Below, in pieces: positions 23,027 through 34,410 of a DNA stretch of 64,000 nucleotides. The position numbers were made by a program, and so were the translations under genes. The notes below the pieces were generated by a model that worked only from the letters and a program-made list of their open reading frames with translations, was not told the origin of the DNA and did no database searches. Position 1 is the stretch's first letter. Every line of letters starts with the position of its first letter. The stretch comes from Epiperipatus broadwayi (Eukaryota > Onychophora > Udeonychophora > Euonychophora > Peripatidae), in the NCBI GenBank assembly GCA_028023455.1, contig JAQFVV010006309.1, positions 2,953,482 to 3,017,481 on the forward strand, in the 5' to 3' direction.

Positions 23027-23886
23027 TGAAGGGGCATCCAAAAATAACCCGAATTTTGTAATGAAAAATAGATTATTTTATTTATCTTTGTTACATATTT
23101 AATCTCCTTCAAAGTATTGTCCATTTAATACAATATACCAATCCATATGTGTTTTTCACTTTTTGAAGTAGTCCAGAAACCCTTACAAAGTGAAGGCTTA
23201 ACATCTGCATTGGTTTTTTTTTACCACTTCTAACTCAGAAAAAAAAATTGAGACATTTTTTATTTAAAAAAATGAACAGAAGTCACACAGTTAGAGATTA
23301 AGCAAATATGACTGACTGATAACTGTATATAATGTTGAATTTAATTTAAAATTGTTTCACACTCAAGGTTGCTCACAGAAGAATTGGCAGTTTAAATTTT
23401 ACTGCATCATGCAAACATTTCAGAACTTGTAAATAAAATGTCTTACTATTAAGAACTAATTTTGAGAGAAAAATGCTGTTTGAGTGAATAAAAAAAAATC
23501 AGCATTATCCGGACATTGAACTTCAATCAATACAATTTTGGGGGAAAATGGTGAATTTGACAATTTCATTAAATTATTTGTAAACTTGTGTTGTTCTCAG
23601 AACAGCTTTCTTGTAATCTGTTTCAAACATTACAACTGTTTTCCCTAAAAGAAAAGAGATTTTCACATTATTCCAAGTTTTCAACTATTACAAAAAATTG
23701 CCAAATACTCAAAATGCACTTTACAAAACCTTGATGTGCTATGTGACACCAAAATTTCACATGGTGATGTAATTTGGAAGATTGATCCAAAAGTGTCCAT
23801 GCAAGAGATATGTACCAGCAGATGCATGTATAACAACAGGTGTACTTCTTTGAGAAGAATTCTAGTTATTTTTGGGTATCCCCTCA
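23027..23886 (-). mobile_element. Mariner-family element, about 860 bp, nested in the LINE
   Basis: TIRs: TGAAGGGGCATCCAAAAATA on the left and, reverse-complemented, TGAGGGGATACCCAAAAATA on the right, each next to a TA target duplicate (23025, 23887). The minus strand encodes mariner transposase pieces: a GKT block with TDYKKAVLRTTQVYK near 23630 (N-terminal), and FKKWKTHMDWYI then YFEGD near 23110-23175 (C-terminal). At 860 bp against about 1.3 kb for a full element, it has lost the catalytic middle. Confidence 0.85.
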
Positions 23887-23940
23887 TATATTAGAAAAAT
23901 TAGTGAGGTTATTAGTGGTAAATAAACATTAGGATCTGAA

Positions 23941-24187
23941 TATTTTCCTGAACGTTTATGATAATGATATTTTAGTTGTATTTTTATATTGAACTATTTC
24001 CATCATCTAATATGAATATTGAATGTCTTTAGAAAAATTTAACTTTATTTAAATATTCCAAATACATTCAGCTATTAGTAATAGCCTAACACTTGAATTC
24101 ACTTGGAATATTTAAATGAAGTTAATTTTTTCTAAAGACATTCAATACTCATATTAGATAATGGAAATAGTCCAATATAAAAATACA
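23941..24187. mobile_element. Family A tail inverted dimer with 13-bp target duplication
   Basis: A minus-strand tail (23950-24070) and a plus-strand tail (24095-24187) meet head to head. ATTAGGATCTGAA flanks the pair exactly (23928-23940 and 24188-24200) and removing one copy restores the LINE RT reading (ISGK then GSEVPQ), so the dimer inserted as one unit. Confidence 0.85.
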
Positions 24188-24628
24188 ATTAGGATCTGAA
24201 GTTCCTCAAGATTCAGTCTTCAATCCTCTTTTATTTTTACTGAACATAAATGATACGGTTGAAGCCTGCAATAAGAATTTAATTTATATTATATTGAATC
24301 AAGTCTAATAACAATATTCAATTTCTTTCAATCTAATTATAATAAAAGTCTTAAATAGTGTTGTAAAAAGAAAGTTAAAGCCAAAACATCTTCACTCTCC
24401 TTAAAAAGAAAGAAAATTAATATTTTTACACATTCTTACAACTGTATCCCTTTACAATGTTTTCAATATAATCATTATTGTATAGCGTTGGAAGTAATTG
24501 AAAAATTCAATGTAATTTATCATAATTATTAATAATAAAATGTCTGTGATCTTATGTCATTAAAAGATTTTTACAAAGATTTGGGCAATTTTTTATATTT
24601 TATAAATTATCCTTTTTATTCTATATAA

Positions 24629-25650
24629 CAGGGATGAGAAAACTTAAAAATAGCATGATCAACTTTTATTTTAATCTATTGGTGATCAGGAATAAATAGT
24701 ATCTTATAAAATTTAAATTTTGTTTATTGATTATTATATATTTTTACTACTTCAATACAAGTTTGGCAAAAAAGTCTTTAATTGCATTAAGAATTTCGTT
24801 TTTATTTCTAAAATTGCTAAATAATTTTTCACTGCTCTCAAGAAAAGCTTCTTTTAAACTTAATAAGCTTTTTTATGTCTCACCAAAATGTAAGTCATAA
24901 TATATGATACTTCAGTTACAATTTTAGATTGTTGCATAGATTGATGAAATAAAAGGTGCTGTGCACCCAATTGGACTTTTAATTCTTTTAACTCCCATTT
25001 TTGTAACTCGCTGTTGGCAGGGTAGTTGTTGCAGGGTAGTTGTTTTGATAATTTTTGTGCAAACTGGAAAAATGCTTCCCCAAATTTCATTTTTTTAGGT
25101 AAGGCTACAGCAGCAGATATATCAGACAAAGGCATTTGTCTCTATACATAGTAAAGAAATATAGTTCATCCCAGTCATTATGAAAATGATACATTTTTTG
25201 CTTTTTAACAATCATATTTTTTCTAAAATTAAGGGATTAAAAAATTTTTGAAATAAAATTTTGTATTATTTAACAAATTCATCTTCAAGCCAAAAAACGT
25301 AGCATGTTTTAATGCAAATTTCTTAGTTGCCAAATTTTTTAGATTAAGAGGGGAAAAAGTACGTAAAAACACACATTGTACTGCCACTCGAGCGCTACCA
25401 AGTTATTTAAGATGCCATAGTATTGAAATGAGATGCACAATAAGGAGTTAAAGCAAGAAGTACACAAGCATACAGAAAGAGCGGTGTCTAACCATCGGTC
25501 AACTCAGTTATAGAATTTATAAATATAAATGTAAAAATAAAAAGATTAGAAATTCAGACAACTGTAATCTGATAGCAGAAATGTCTGCGATCGACTCTCA
25601 AACTGTGCGTGATCGACCAGTTAATCGCAATCGACCGTTGCCCACCTCTG
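24629..25650 (-). mobile_element. hAT deletion-derivative element with TIRs and 8-bp target duplication
   Basis: The left end CAGGGATGAGAAAACTT and the right end (complement CAGAGGTGGGCAACGGTCG) are imperfect TIRs. Flanks CTATATAA (24621-24628) and CTATATAC (25651-25658) match at 7 of 8 bases, the hAT duplication length. The right subterminal region has GATCGA clusters (GCGATCGACT, GTGATCGACC). Transcription would run on the minus strand. At 1,022 bp it is internally deleted. Confidence 0.85.
24745..25260 (-). pseudogene. N-terminal part of a GTF2IRD2/ZBED-like hAT transposase
   Basis: The minus strand reads HNDWDELYFFTMYRDKCLCLI (W..EYFF....DK.VCLIC, a zinc-finger start), shifts to LPKK then NLGKHFSSLHKNYQNNYPA (the H...H pair), then SELQKWELKELKVQLGAQ, SKIVTEVSYIMTYILVRHKK and LKEAFLESSEKLFSNF. 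This order is typical of the GTF2I-repeat-domain-2-like transposases. The catalytic core is absent. A short duplication (CTACCCTGCAACAA/CTACCCTGCCAACA) sits near 25025. Confidence 0.75.
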
Positions 25651-25658
25651 CTATATAC

Positions 25659-26560
25659 TATAACAATGATAGTTTAATTATATGGATCATTACTTTGTTA
25701 TGAAATTACTTTAAATGGATTTCATGTGAATCAAATTTAAAACTTTTAAAAACATTTTTTACTGATTATTACACTGATATACAAAATTCTATAAAATAGT
25801 GCGAATTTATGTTTTAAATTATTGTCTTTTAAGTCAATTATTATTTTAAAAAAAGATTAATAATCTATTTAAGTTTCATAAAACTTCTTGCTATAAAAAT
25901 TCCTCAAGAAAATTTTACCGCAGATTGAGATGTAATTATATAATAAAATATTTAATATTTTGCCATTTTTATTATTATATTTTTACATTTTTGGATTATT
26001 TAAAAAGAATTCGAAAAATATTTTGAAAATGTCAGATTTTAATTTTATATTACTTTTTCTCTCTCACATTTTTTAAACCTTCCTATAGATCATTGTTATT
26101 AAAAAATTTATTTCATTTTCTGTCAAGAAATATAACTTGAAATATTTGTCAAAATTTATGAAAAGCATATCTTTTGCTTATTATGTTTATTTTAATGTAT
26201 TTCTTATTATAGTCAAAAATGATTATTATAATATATATATATGTTTCAGAAGAAAACTAATTTCATGCTAAATTTTTTTAATAATATTATAATCTTTTGG
26301 GTTATCTATTATGCAGTACCATTTACTATTATTTATGTATCTGTTTCACTGATGTCTAAAATCTTTTTTCATGTTAAGTAATAATTTGTGTCAAACAGTT
26401 TTCTATTAATAAAGTTAGTCCTTTAATTAAAAGACTTATTTCAATAAGAGTTTATATCTGTTCTTAATAAACTAATATTTATTTTTTAATCCCATATGGA
26501 ACGTAATTTATTTAAAAAATGATTAATCTAAATAATAAAAAATTGAAATCAAATTAAAAA
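25659..26560. other. AT-rich non-coding, nothing recognised
   Basis: No domain-bearing frame; only A/T runs. Confidence 0.55.
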
Positions 26561-26562
26561 TC

Positions 26563-26650
26563 AAGCGTTGTTAGCCGAGAGGTCATCGCAGCTGCCTTGC
26601 GAGCAAATAGTTGGTTAGGGTTCGCGTCCCAGCCGATGCTATGACATATA
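26563..26650 (+). mobile_element. Family D tRNA-derived SINE
   Basis: A box GTTGTTAGCCGAGAGGTCAT, anticodon-like CTTGCGAG, B box GGGTTCGCGTCCC, end GATGCTATGACAT, A-rich tail. The B box is the closest to a tRNA consensus in the window, so a tRNA finder may call it. Confidence 0.85.
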
Positions 26651-28440
26651 AAAAAAATAAAGATAGTAAAGATTTTTTTTCTCATTAGAATTATTATAAC
26701 ACTAGGTTTTATTTGGAGATTTGGTCTAAAGTTATAAAGATAAGCTCTGCAAGATATATTACACAACAGAATTTTGAGAAGTAGAATAAATCTCAAAACA
26801 GAATATCTGCCAAAATGATAATGTAAACCAAGTCATAGAATATGAATAATACTGATACTAATAACTGCATTCTTTTTGTCATTGGATAAAACTTCTTAAT
26901 TTACAGACTTGAGAATAATTGTGAAGATTTTAAACAGGTTATGTAAATAAAAGCATTTGTCCCTATCTTATAATTAGGGAGCCAATTAAATTATCTTTAG
27001 TCCAGTTACTTAAAATTCTTAATTTAAATTAGAATGAAAATTCCAGTAATGAAAATTAACCACCACTTATATTCTAAATAAAAGACAATTACAAAAAAAT
27101 CTATTTAAACAAATCCAACATATGTAAATTCTACCTTATAAAAGTAAGCAATTCCCATGATATAAATTAAGGGCAAAAAGATGAAAACTGGCATATAAAA
27201 GTCAGTACAAATTTTGTGTTTTATATGCAGCATAAAAATCTCTAGTGATATATTGTACTTATTTTTTAAAAACATTTAATATTCTAGTCATAACTAATAA
27301 TCCCCTCCTGAAGGGAGTTTTTGACTTATGTAAGTCAAGTGTCGGTAGTATTTTAATAACGAAAACTTGTTAATTTCTGATGGAATAAATTTTTTAAAAA
27401 TATTTATAATTGATACTGATAGCACTCACATTTTAATTAAAATTGCAGTTATTTCAAATCATTTAAGCATGCTAAGTCTAGTGTTGCTGGAAGCAATATG
27501 ATAATAATGTTGTGGTGTGTCACTGTTTTATGTATAAAAACAACTAATTATGCCTGAAAATGTTATATATCAGCAATGATTATAATGATTCAAAAGTCTC
27601 TTTTTGTCACACTGGTTGATTTTTTGGTGGCTATAATTTAGAAACTCTTTGTTTAGAATACTTTTTGTGATTGAAGTTTAAGATACCTCTATCAGTTAGA
27701 TTTCTTTCAATTTTGTACTTGTTAGAAATCAATAATTGTGTAATATGATAAAATATTTTATGTTTGCCAAATGGTTTAGGTAATCTGAGGATATTGTTGG
27801 AACAAATTTCAAATATGTTACCATTGATTCAGTAAGTTTTTGGTGATATATAGCAGTATATTTTTAAAACATTTTGTAAAGAATAACTTACGAAATAATG
27901 AAGGAAGTTTTTCCATTGAATATTTTTTTTTATACTATGATATTAATATATACCTGAAAGATAAAGGTAAAAATTTTGTTGGTATATGAATAAAATACAT
28001 ATTATTTTAAGAATGATTTTATGTGTTAATTTTTTTAATAATTATTAGTATTTGTCTAGAATATGGTGGTTGTAAATATCACTATAACCATAATTTTACT
28101 TTTGAAAATATATACTATCATTTACAGATGATATAATGTCTTAAATCTTATTAATTACTGATATTTATTTAATTATGATAGTGATAATGAGTATTGCTAT
28201 CACAAGTATAAAAGATAATAATATTACTATCACAATGTATAATATTTTATATAATTTGTTATGATGAATAGTCAGAATGAAGGCTATTTAATATTTTGTT
28301 TTATAATATTCCTTATGTAAATATTTTAACTTGCTTTATCTTTTAAAATTATAAATATTTAAAGTTTATAAATTTATATCTTGTAAATTTAAGAATGTTT
28401 TTGTTAGAGAATATATTTGTTAATGTTTTGAATTTGTATT
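26651..28440. other. AT-rich non-coding; small hairpins
   Basis: TTGACTTATGTAAGTCAA near 27327 is an 18-bp near-perfect hairpin next to CCCCTCCTGAAGGGAG. No coding or repeat family recognised. Confidence 0.55.
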
Positions 28441-29140
28441 GTCTTAAGAGTTTGGGTGCTGTTTCATTAGATCATATTAGCCACTTTACGGTACTATTTA
28501 TATGCAAAAGCAAATAAATATGCCATTTACATGACTACCGCCTTCCAGGCCTATATATCTATGCACAAAAGCACAGAAAGAGGCTGTTTAAAGGTGGCAC
28601 AGACCAGTGGTGAGGGTATTATTTTTATGCTATAAAGCACAGAAAAGATGCCATTTATCAGCAGCCTGCTTGTTTTAGTATTATGCACTTTATACCAATG
28701 CTCACAGTTCAATGTTCACTACAGTATCATGTGAGGGTGTCTGTGCTTCAGCTTGCCACTACTCTTCAAATATGCATGTCAAAGGAATTAGCTTACAAGT
28801 CTTCTGACCTCCTATTACCTCCTAACAATTGTCAACCCATTGCCATGCTTCCCTACTCAATGTGGAACCTTCAAAAAATTTGGAAATGTACATCCAAGCA
28901 AGATTCTAACCAGCTCACATGAAAAGTCATGTTTGCATGAAAACACATCCATGACAAATAAAAGGGATGACAGGTAGAAATTGGGCCAACTGCCATCCAC
29001 AGAAGCCAGTGTGCATGAGGAATTAATTAACTCTACTCTAATAGAATCTTTGCAATAAGGTAGATCAATTGATAATGTTTTAATTCTTGCAGATTTAAAA
29101 AAGCATACCATCTGCCCTACATTTCAGGACTAAAATGAAA
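28440..29140. other. GC-elevated, complex-sequence island, unidentified
   Basis: Composition is clearly less AT-rich than the flanks. At 28495-28680 three diverged units of about 60 bp share ATGC.(A)AAGCA...A.ATGCCATTT. Short frames occur on both strands (28683-28922 plus, 28857-29111 minus) but neither shows a known motif. Could be an old UTR, processed transcript or unrecognised transposon. Confidence 0.4.
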
Positions 29141-29452
29141 TTTTTGGCCACTTGTAGTTAAAGCTTTTTAAATTTTTGGTAGCATAAAATTGTTCTTGAT
29201 TAAATGACAGGAGTTGATTAAGGAAATCAATGAATTACATATATTTTTTCTTAGATGTAGTATTTTAGAAATGTATTATGAGTTAGTTAAAATATTATTT
29301 ATAGTTTTTCAGTTGTTGTTTAAATAAGTTGATTAACTAATGAGTTAGGGCCGTGAGAGCTGGGAGTAATATAGTAGTAGTAAGACTTGGGAGAGTCTCA
29401 TTATAAGCAAAAAAAAAGGATACAATATATATATTTATGATAACAGTCAACC

Positions 29453-30230
29453 CTTAAGCCATCAACAATTTCAACCTATAGTCAAGGCAACCTCTTTTAA
29501 CAATAAAGTTGGTATCACCTTTATCTATCGATGGAGGTAAGGATCTCTACCATTTAGCAAGCGAGACACAAGCTCAACATCCTAAATAAGATCTCTATTC
29601 CAATTCTTTTTTTCTCTGCTTGATATAGTCAAGCAGGGGAAAGGACCCCTATTGAAAATTATACGCAAGAGTAGCATAAGCTTTTGGATCATAGGTTTTA
29701 ACAGGCTCTTCTACTTAGACCAACCAGCATTGCACAGAATTTCTTCCCATGCTGCTTTTTCTCCCTCTTTTGAGCCCAATTCTCTTTCTAAGGCAACAAT
29801 TCTTATCAAGTTATAAGCATACAACAATCCACCGGATTGTTTTTGCGAATCTATTTGTTCCCATAAAAAAGTATCCTTTTCTAAATTGCTCTTTAACTGT
29901 TTTGCTTCTCTTGAGGCAATCAACAGCTTATTATCATCAGCAATAAGTAGAGTTGTTTCAGAAAAATGAATATAATATGGAGAAATTAATCCTTGTGCTT
30001 TTTCTAACTTGTATAGACCCTAAATATTGCAACTTGATCAAGAAGTGTGTGATTAGTAATGCAAAGAAGTTTAAACAAACTTAATTAGTCTCACATTTCT
30101 TTGTGAAATTGCAATCTTTAGTGTCTATATAAACATATCAGACCATAGATAAATGTGGTACCACCTTTATTGTTAGAGGAGGTTGCCTTGACTACAGATT
30201 GAGATTGTTGATAGCTTAAGGGTTCATTAT
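29453..30230. repeat. Family E inverted pair enclosing about 595 bp
   Basis: 29453-29545 (plus) and 30142-30230 (minus) share CCCTTAAGC.ATCAACAAT, GTCAAGGCAACCTC and AACAATAAAG.TGGTA. They face inward around the unidentified frame at 29711-30025. A related single copy is at 11645-11760. Confidence 0.75.
29711..30025 (-). CDS. Unidentified protein fragment, hydrophilic and helical, bacterial-like wording
   Basis: An open frame of about 104 codons, entered in frame from about 30025 with no in-frame start there; internal ATG at 29923. It reads GLYKLEKAQGLISPYYIHF, LLIADDNKLLIASREAKQL, then WEQIDSQKQSGGLLYAYNLI and RELGSKEGEKAAWEEILC. The C-terminal half is rich in A, E, K and L with a W, like a helical (TPR-like) repeat. 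Codon and base use are noticeably less AT-rich than nearby DNA. A further piece in another frame (HTLLDQVAIF) lies just upstream, implying a frameshift. I do not recognise the family; bacterial origin is only an impression. Confidence 0.4.
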
Positions 30231-30620
30231 TATCATCTACATTTATAAACCTATTAAAGCCTTGAGTAATTGACTTTTTCATCTTAGTAAATATATATAT
30301 GTAGCATAGGTTTTCACAGTTAAAAAATTTTTCAAAGATGAAGAGAAATTTATGTTAAAAAAAATGATAGGTTAGTCACAAGTGTTTTGTTTTTTTAAAG
30401 TGATTTTCAGATATTGATAAATTCTCCACGGAAATGGAATGTTAATTCTTTGATGAAATCTTATTTTTCCATTTTGGATTGTGTCCTTTATATTTTTAGT
30501 TTGCTTCAATCAAATATACTTTAAAATTACTACTTGGATCTAGGACTGCATATTGAATTTTTTTAAAAACTGGCCCGAGACACAATTTTTACAATAACTT
30601 CAGTTTTAATTATGTTAGAG

Positions 30621-30784
30621 TAATAGTTTTAACAAGGCTGTAAACCTTAGCAATGAGCGTCTGAAAAAATCGTCACTAGGGACCTCTGTAGGTCTTTACA
30701 ATACATGCTCATTGCTAAGGTTCACAGCCTTGTTAAAACTATTACTGAAATAATAGTGAGCGTTTAATAAAATTTATAATTACA
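30621..30784. mobile_element. Hairpin element with exact 13-bp target duplication
   Basis: TAATAGTTTTAACAAGGCTG is mirrored by CAGCCTTGTTAAAACTATTA about 100 bp later; arms of about 40 bp also share the ATTGCTAAGGTT block. AATTATGTTAGAG occurs exactly at 30608-30620 and 30785-30797. The 13-bp duplication suggests LINE-type insertion of a hairpin RNA or a SINE dimer. Confidence 0.7.
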
Positions 30785-31267
30785 AATTATGTTAGAGCAA
30801 AAAAAAATTACATTAATAGAAACTAGAAAAACTAAGGAAAACAATAAGTCTAATGCAAATAGTGATAACCATTTAAAAAATAAGGAAAAAAAAGAAATTT
30901 CAACATCCGAAATAACTTATTACTTTATTGTTTGTTCATAATTTCTTTGTATTCCTCAGAAAATTATCTTTCAAACCATATATAATATGTCTTACCTGAA
31001 ATAATCCATAGCTTCAGAATCTCCAAAAATATTTGCATAATTTTTTTTCATTTTTATTTTGTATCCCAAAAGTTAACCAAATGTCAAAGGCAACTACAAG
31101 AAAAAGATTCATTCTAATAAAAGATACAAAACAAATCATTTCCAGAAGATAGATATGAATTTGTCATCATAGCAATTGGCTTCTTGTCTATCTAAAACTA
31201 GAAATTGTAGTATACTGTTTGTATCACTGATACAATGAGTTTCATCTCTTCATTTCATATTTTTTGT

Positions 31268-31366
31268 GTACATCGGTGATGTTTATATTCTTTATGCACA
31301 CCAGTGATGTTTATATTCTTTATGCACACCAGTGATGTTTATATTCTTTATACACACCAGTGATGC
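31268..31366 (+). repeat. Tandem repeat, 28-bp unit, about 3.5 copies
   Basis: Unit TGATGTTTATATTCTTTATG + CACACCAG begins at 31277, 31305, 31333 and 31361, nearly identical between copies. Confidence 0.95.
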
Positions 31367-31379
31367 TATCTTGTTATAT

Positions 31380-32880
31380 TTATTTTATTACATAGATATA
31401 ATTTATTTGTATATAGTCCATTTGTTAGCTATAGCCTTGAAAATAATATGATAAAACATATAGCAAAACCAGAGTGACTCCAAAGCACGAGTATCAAGGC
31501 ATAGGCAAGAATCAGAATTTGATTATTTGCCTGTATATGCAATCTTTCTGTACATTTGATTATTAATTTTGTAAATCATTACTTGTAAACACAAACACAT
31601 TATATAAACATAATAATAAATAATAAATTATTAAACTTTTTGAGAATCATTATTTTTATAAAATAAGTCTATTTTTATAAAATAAATGGATTAGAACTTA
31701 GGAAATTACCGTAGATATGAAAATTACCATAGATATGAATTCTATATGAGCATAAATAAATATATAATTTATATAGACACACACCAACTACAAACTAAAA
31801 TTAATAAAAATTAAATCAATTTTTCATATAATTAAAAAAATATATTATTCAAAAAATTAAAATTTTATACTTATGAACCTGATGTTCTGATTACGTTTAG
31901 GCTCCAATTGAAGGCCTTGTTTGTGAATCAAGAGTGTTTTTATTCCAATGAAAGTGTATTTGAAAGCCGATACGTATATTTTGTCTTTATTGCTTCGTGA
32001 AAATTACAAAATTGATCAAAAAAAAAAATTAAATGTGCTGCTTAATAAAAAAATTCATTAAAAATTCAAATTTCATCGGATTTTTTTGCAAAAACTATCT
32101 TTAGAAAGCTACGTCAGAGATCTATAAAATGCCCATATTTTAGTTGACATCGTGCTTATACTTTTTACATCAGTAAAGAAAGAAAGTAACATTTTGACCG
32201 ATCAAAAAAGACAGGCAGGTCACCTGCTTAATGATCCAAAGTTAAAATTAAATAGCACATTAATTCTTACCTCTGTCTTCTCTTTACATTATTAATCATA
32301 TCCCTAATTTTGAGGACACACACAAATCATCAATTTAGGATAAGTAATCATTTCTGTAACTTTTTCTGTGTTAATCAAATTTTATTGGATTTTTCTTTCA
32401 GTGCAAGTTTGCCATTAACTATGATACATAATATGAGAGTACTTTTTAACAAAGAAAAGCCACAACTGCAATATACCCAAGAACTGATAGTTTGTTGGTT
32501 GATACATCATATTTTTTAATATTTTGCATAATATATATCTATTAGAAATTATTTATATACATCCAGATTTATTTTAATCAAGTTTACATAACACAGTTAC
32601 ACAATTATAATACTTGTTCTTTGACCAAGACTATAAAATTTCTAAAATGACTAGTGGTTCAAAAAAAAATGAAGAGACACATAATACATTCATTTATTAT
32701 AACGATTATTTATTATAATAATGTTAATTCAGCTTTAGTAATAAGTTAATCAAGGAATAGTCTAAAACAATTTACAAGTTTGTTTCATTCATATATGACT
32801 TTTCAAAATTCTGATAACAACAGCAAAAAAAGAAAACAACTGAAGAAGAAAAGAGAATAATACCATTTGAACTATTATGT
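31380..32880. other. AT-rich non-coding, nothing recognised
   Basis: No repeat family or domain found. Confidence 0.5.
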
Positions 32881-32884
32881 TCTA

Positions 32885-33030
32885 TATTAAACTGTGTACA
32901 GTTACTAACAGTTGAATATATTTGAAAGATTTAAATGAAGTTGAAGTTTTTCTAAAGACATTTAACAATTTAATATTAGATGATGAAAATAATTAATATT
33001 TAATTATAACTAAAATACCATAATCAAAAA
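32885..33030 (+). mobile_element. Family A tail fragment
   Basis: ACTAACAGTTGAATATATTTG, TTTTTCTAAAGACATTTAA, then GATGATGAAAATAATTAATA and ACTAAAATACCATAATCA. No head. Confidence 0.7.
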
Positions 33031-33927
33031 CTTTCAATTATGTATATGTGAGTTCCATAAACATGATTAAGAATCATTATCAAGAAAGATCTTGAATTTA
33101 TTACAATACAATGATTTTGGGGGTCATTTGTCTTTTTGTGTGTCCTTATTCATAACTTTTAAGAATATGTTATAGATTGGAGATTAGAAAATACATCTAC
33201 AATCATTTGTTCTAATAATAATCTATTTAGGCATAATTATTTTGTTTAAATATTTTTAAGTTGTTGTTAGAACAATTAATAATTTAATGCCAACAGACGC
33301 CTTTTAATATGTAGGTAATACCACTCATAAACAAGAAATAGCTATTCCACCTTTAAAAAAAATGAAGAAAAAATGAGTTTTGCAATAATTATCAAAATCA
33401 ATCTGTGAACTGCAAATACTTTCACATATTGAATATGTTGATCTATACTTTTGTTTGTTCGATATTTTGTATCACTGTCTTTTAATTTCATCTGTAATAA
33501 ACTTTTTTTCTGAAATATTTTAATACCATGTCTAATTGTAAATGTCCAATATATTCTATTTTTTATCATTTTTTCCCATTGAAAACAATATCATATCTCT
33601 TTAGAATGTCTTTTAGATAATCTATATAATATAACAGAGTTACTTTTTATATGAAAACCTGGCTCAAGTCTACCATAAAATACTCTTTTAGAAAATCTTG
33701 CATTATTCATTCATTTTACATGTCTAATGCAAAGAAGGTGTGATTTTATAATAGTGTACTCTCCAGTATCCCAATCAGTAACTTGAAAAATAGATTGGTT
33801 GGTTTTATGTTCTTGCCATTGTATTTTTAAAATTTTACAAAGCATTTTTATGAATCATCTAGTATTGAGTGCATATTCTAACCTGCTCATGATTACTAAT
33901 AGTTGAATGTACTTTAAAAATTTAAAT

Positions 33928-34291
33928 TAATACATTATATACACATAAACCTGCCTATATATGTAATCTATGTGGGATTTGAACTCAGACTCTCAACTCT
34001 CCTTGCCATCTCATGTTGCTGACCCACCTGATCACACACATGTTGAAAAGATAAATAATCACCAATGTATATATTTTGTGCTAAACCAGAACTCATCAGT
34101 TGGGCCAGATTACCATCTCCACACATATATACAATCAGTGCTCAGCTTTATATTAAGATAGCCAGTCTTCATATTTTAATGGACAGGCTTCAAACTACTC
34201 CAACTTACAACTCTTTAGCCTTCCATTTCATTGAAAATATGATGATGGAATGTTCAAAGCCCACATTAGTGCCAAGATTGTCACCCTACCC
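33928..34291 (-). mobile_element. Family B element, full insertion of 364 bp with 11-bp target duplication
   Basis: Bounded by AAAATTTAAAT at 33917-33927 and 34292-34302, the site being inside a family A tail. This defines the family B unit and shows retroposition. The tRNA-like end (TGGGATTTGAACTC, complement of a B box) is at the left. Confidence 0.8.
34056..34112 (-). ncRNA. Hammerhead ribozyme-like motif, family B (decayed)
   Basis: Minus strand: outer helix TAATC/GATTA, helix I CCCAA with TTGGT, core CTGATGA, helix II mutated (GTTCTGG...GCAC), and ACAAAA in place of CGAAA (CpG loss). The outer pairing survives by a paired change relative to other copies. Confidence 0.6.
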
Positions 34292-34410
34292 AAAATTTAA
34301 ATAAAGTTAATTTTTTCTAAAGGCTTTCAATACTCAATATTAGATGATGGAAATAGACAAATATATAAATACAACTAAAATACCATTATCACAAACTTTC
34401 AGGAAAATGT

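Larger units (their letters stand above)
22635..24275 (+). pseudogene. LINE reverse transcriptase split by two insertions
   Basis: RT blocks in order: VKFLYKTGEGEI (22655; family pattern P.YKKGDR), MNFQKVFDIIDHRLF (22902; D..KAFD.VDH), LVRNFLEDRFY (22997), then after a mariner VISGK (23908), and after a SINE dimer GSEVPQDSVFNPLLFLLNIN (24193; [20 protein letters not shown]). The catalytic YADD block is not visible. Jockey-like by block wording. Stops and shifts throughout. Confidence 0.8.
33855..34410 (+). mobile_element. Family A tail interrupted by a family B insertion
   Basis: The family A tail starts ACTAATAGTTGAATGTACTTT (33895), is interrupted after AAATTTAAAT, and resumes at 34292 (AAAATTTAAATAAAGTTAAT, then ATTAGATGATGGAAATAG, ending at about 34410 with CAAACTTTCAGGAAAATG). 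Confidence 0.8.

Noticed and set aside
28440-29140. Host exon or UTR in the GC-elevated island
   Set aside because: Short frames on both strands without recognisable domain or clear splice-site logic; left as unidentified.
29580-29660. CTGCTTGA/TCAAGCAG hairpin near T-run as a bacterial terminator for the 29711-30025 frame
   Set aside because: The T-run is on the wrong side of the stem for minus-strand transcription.
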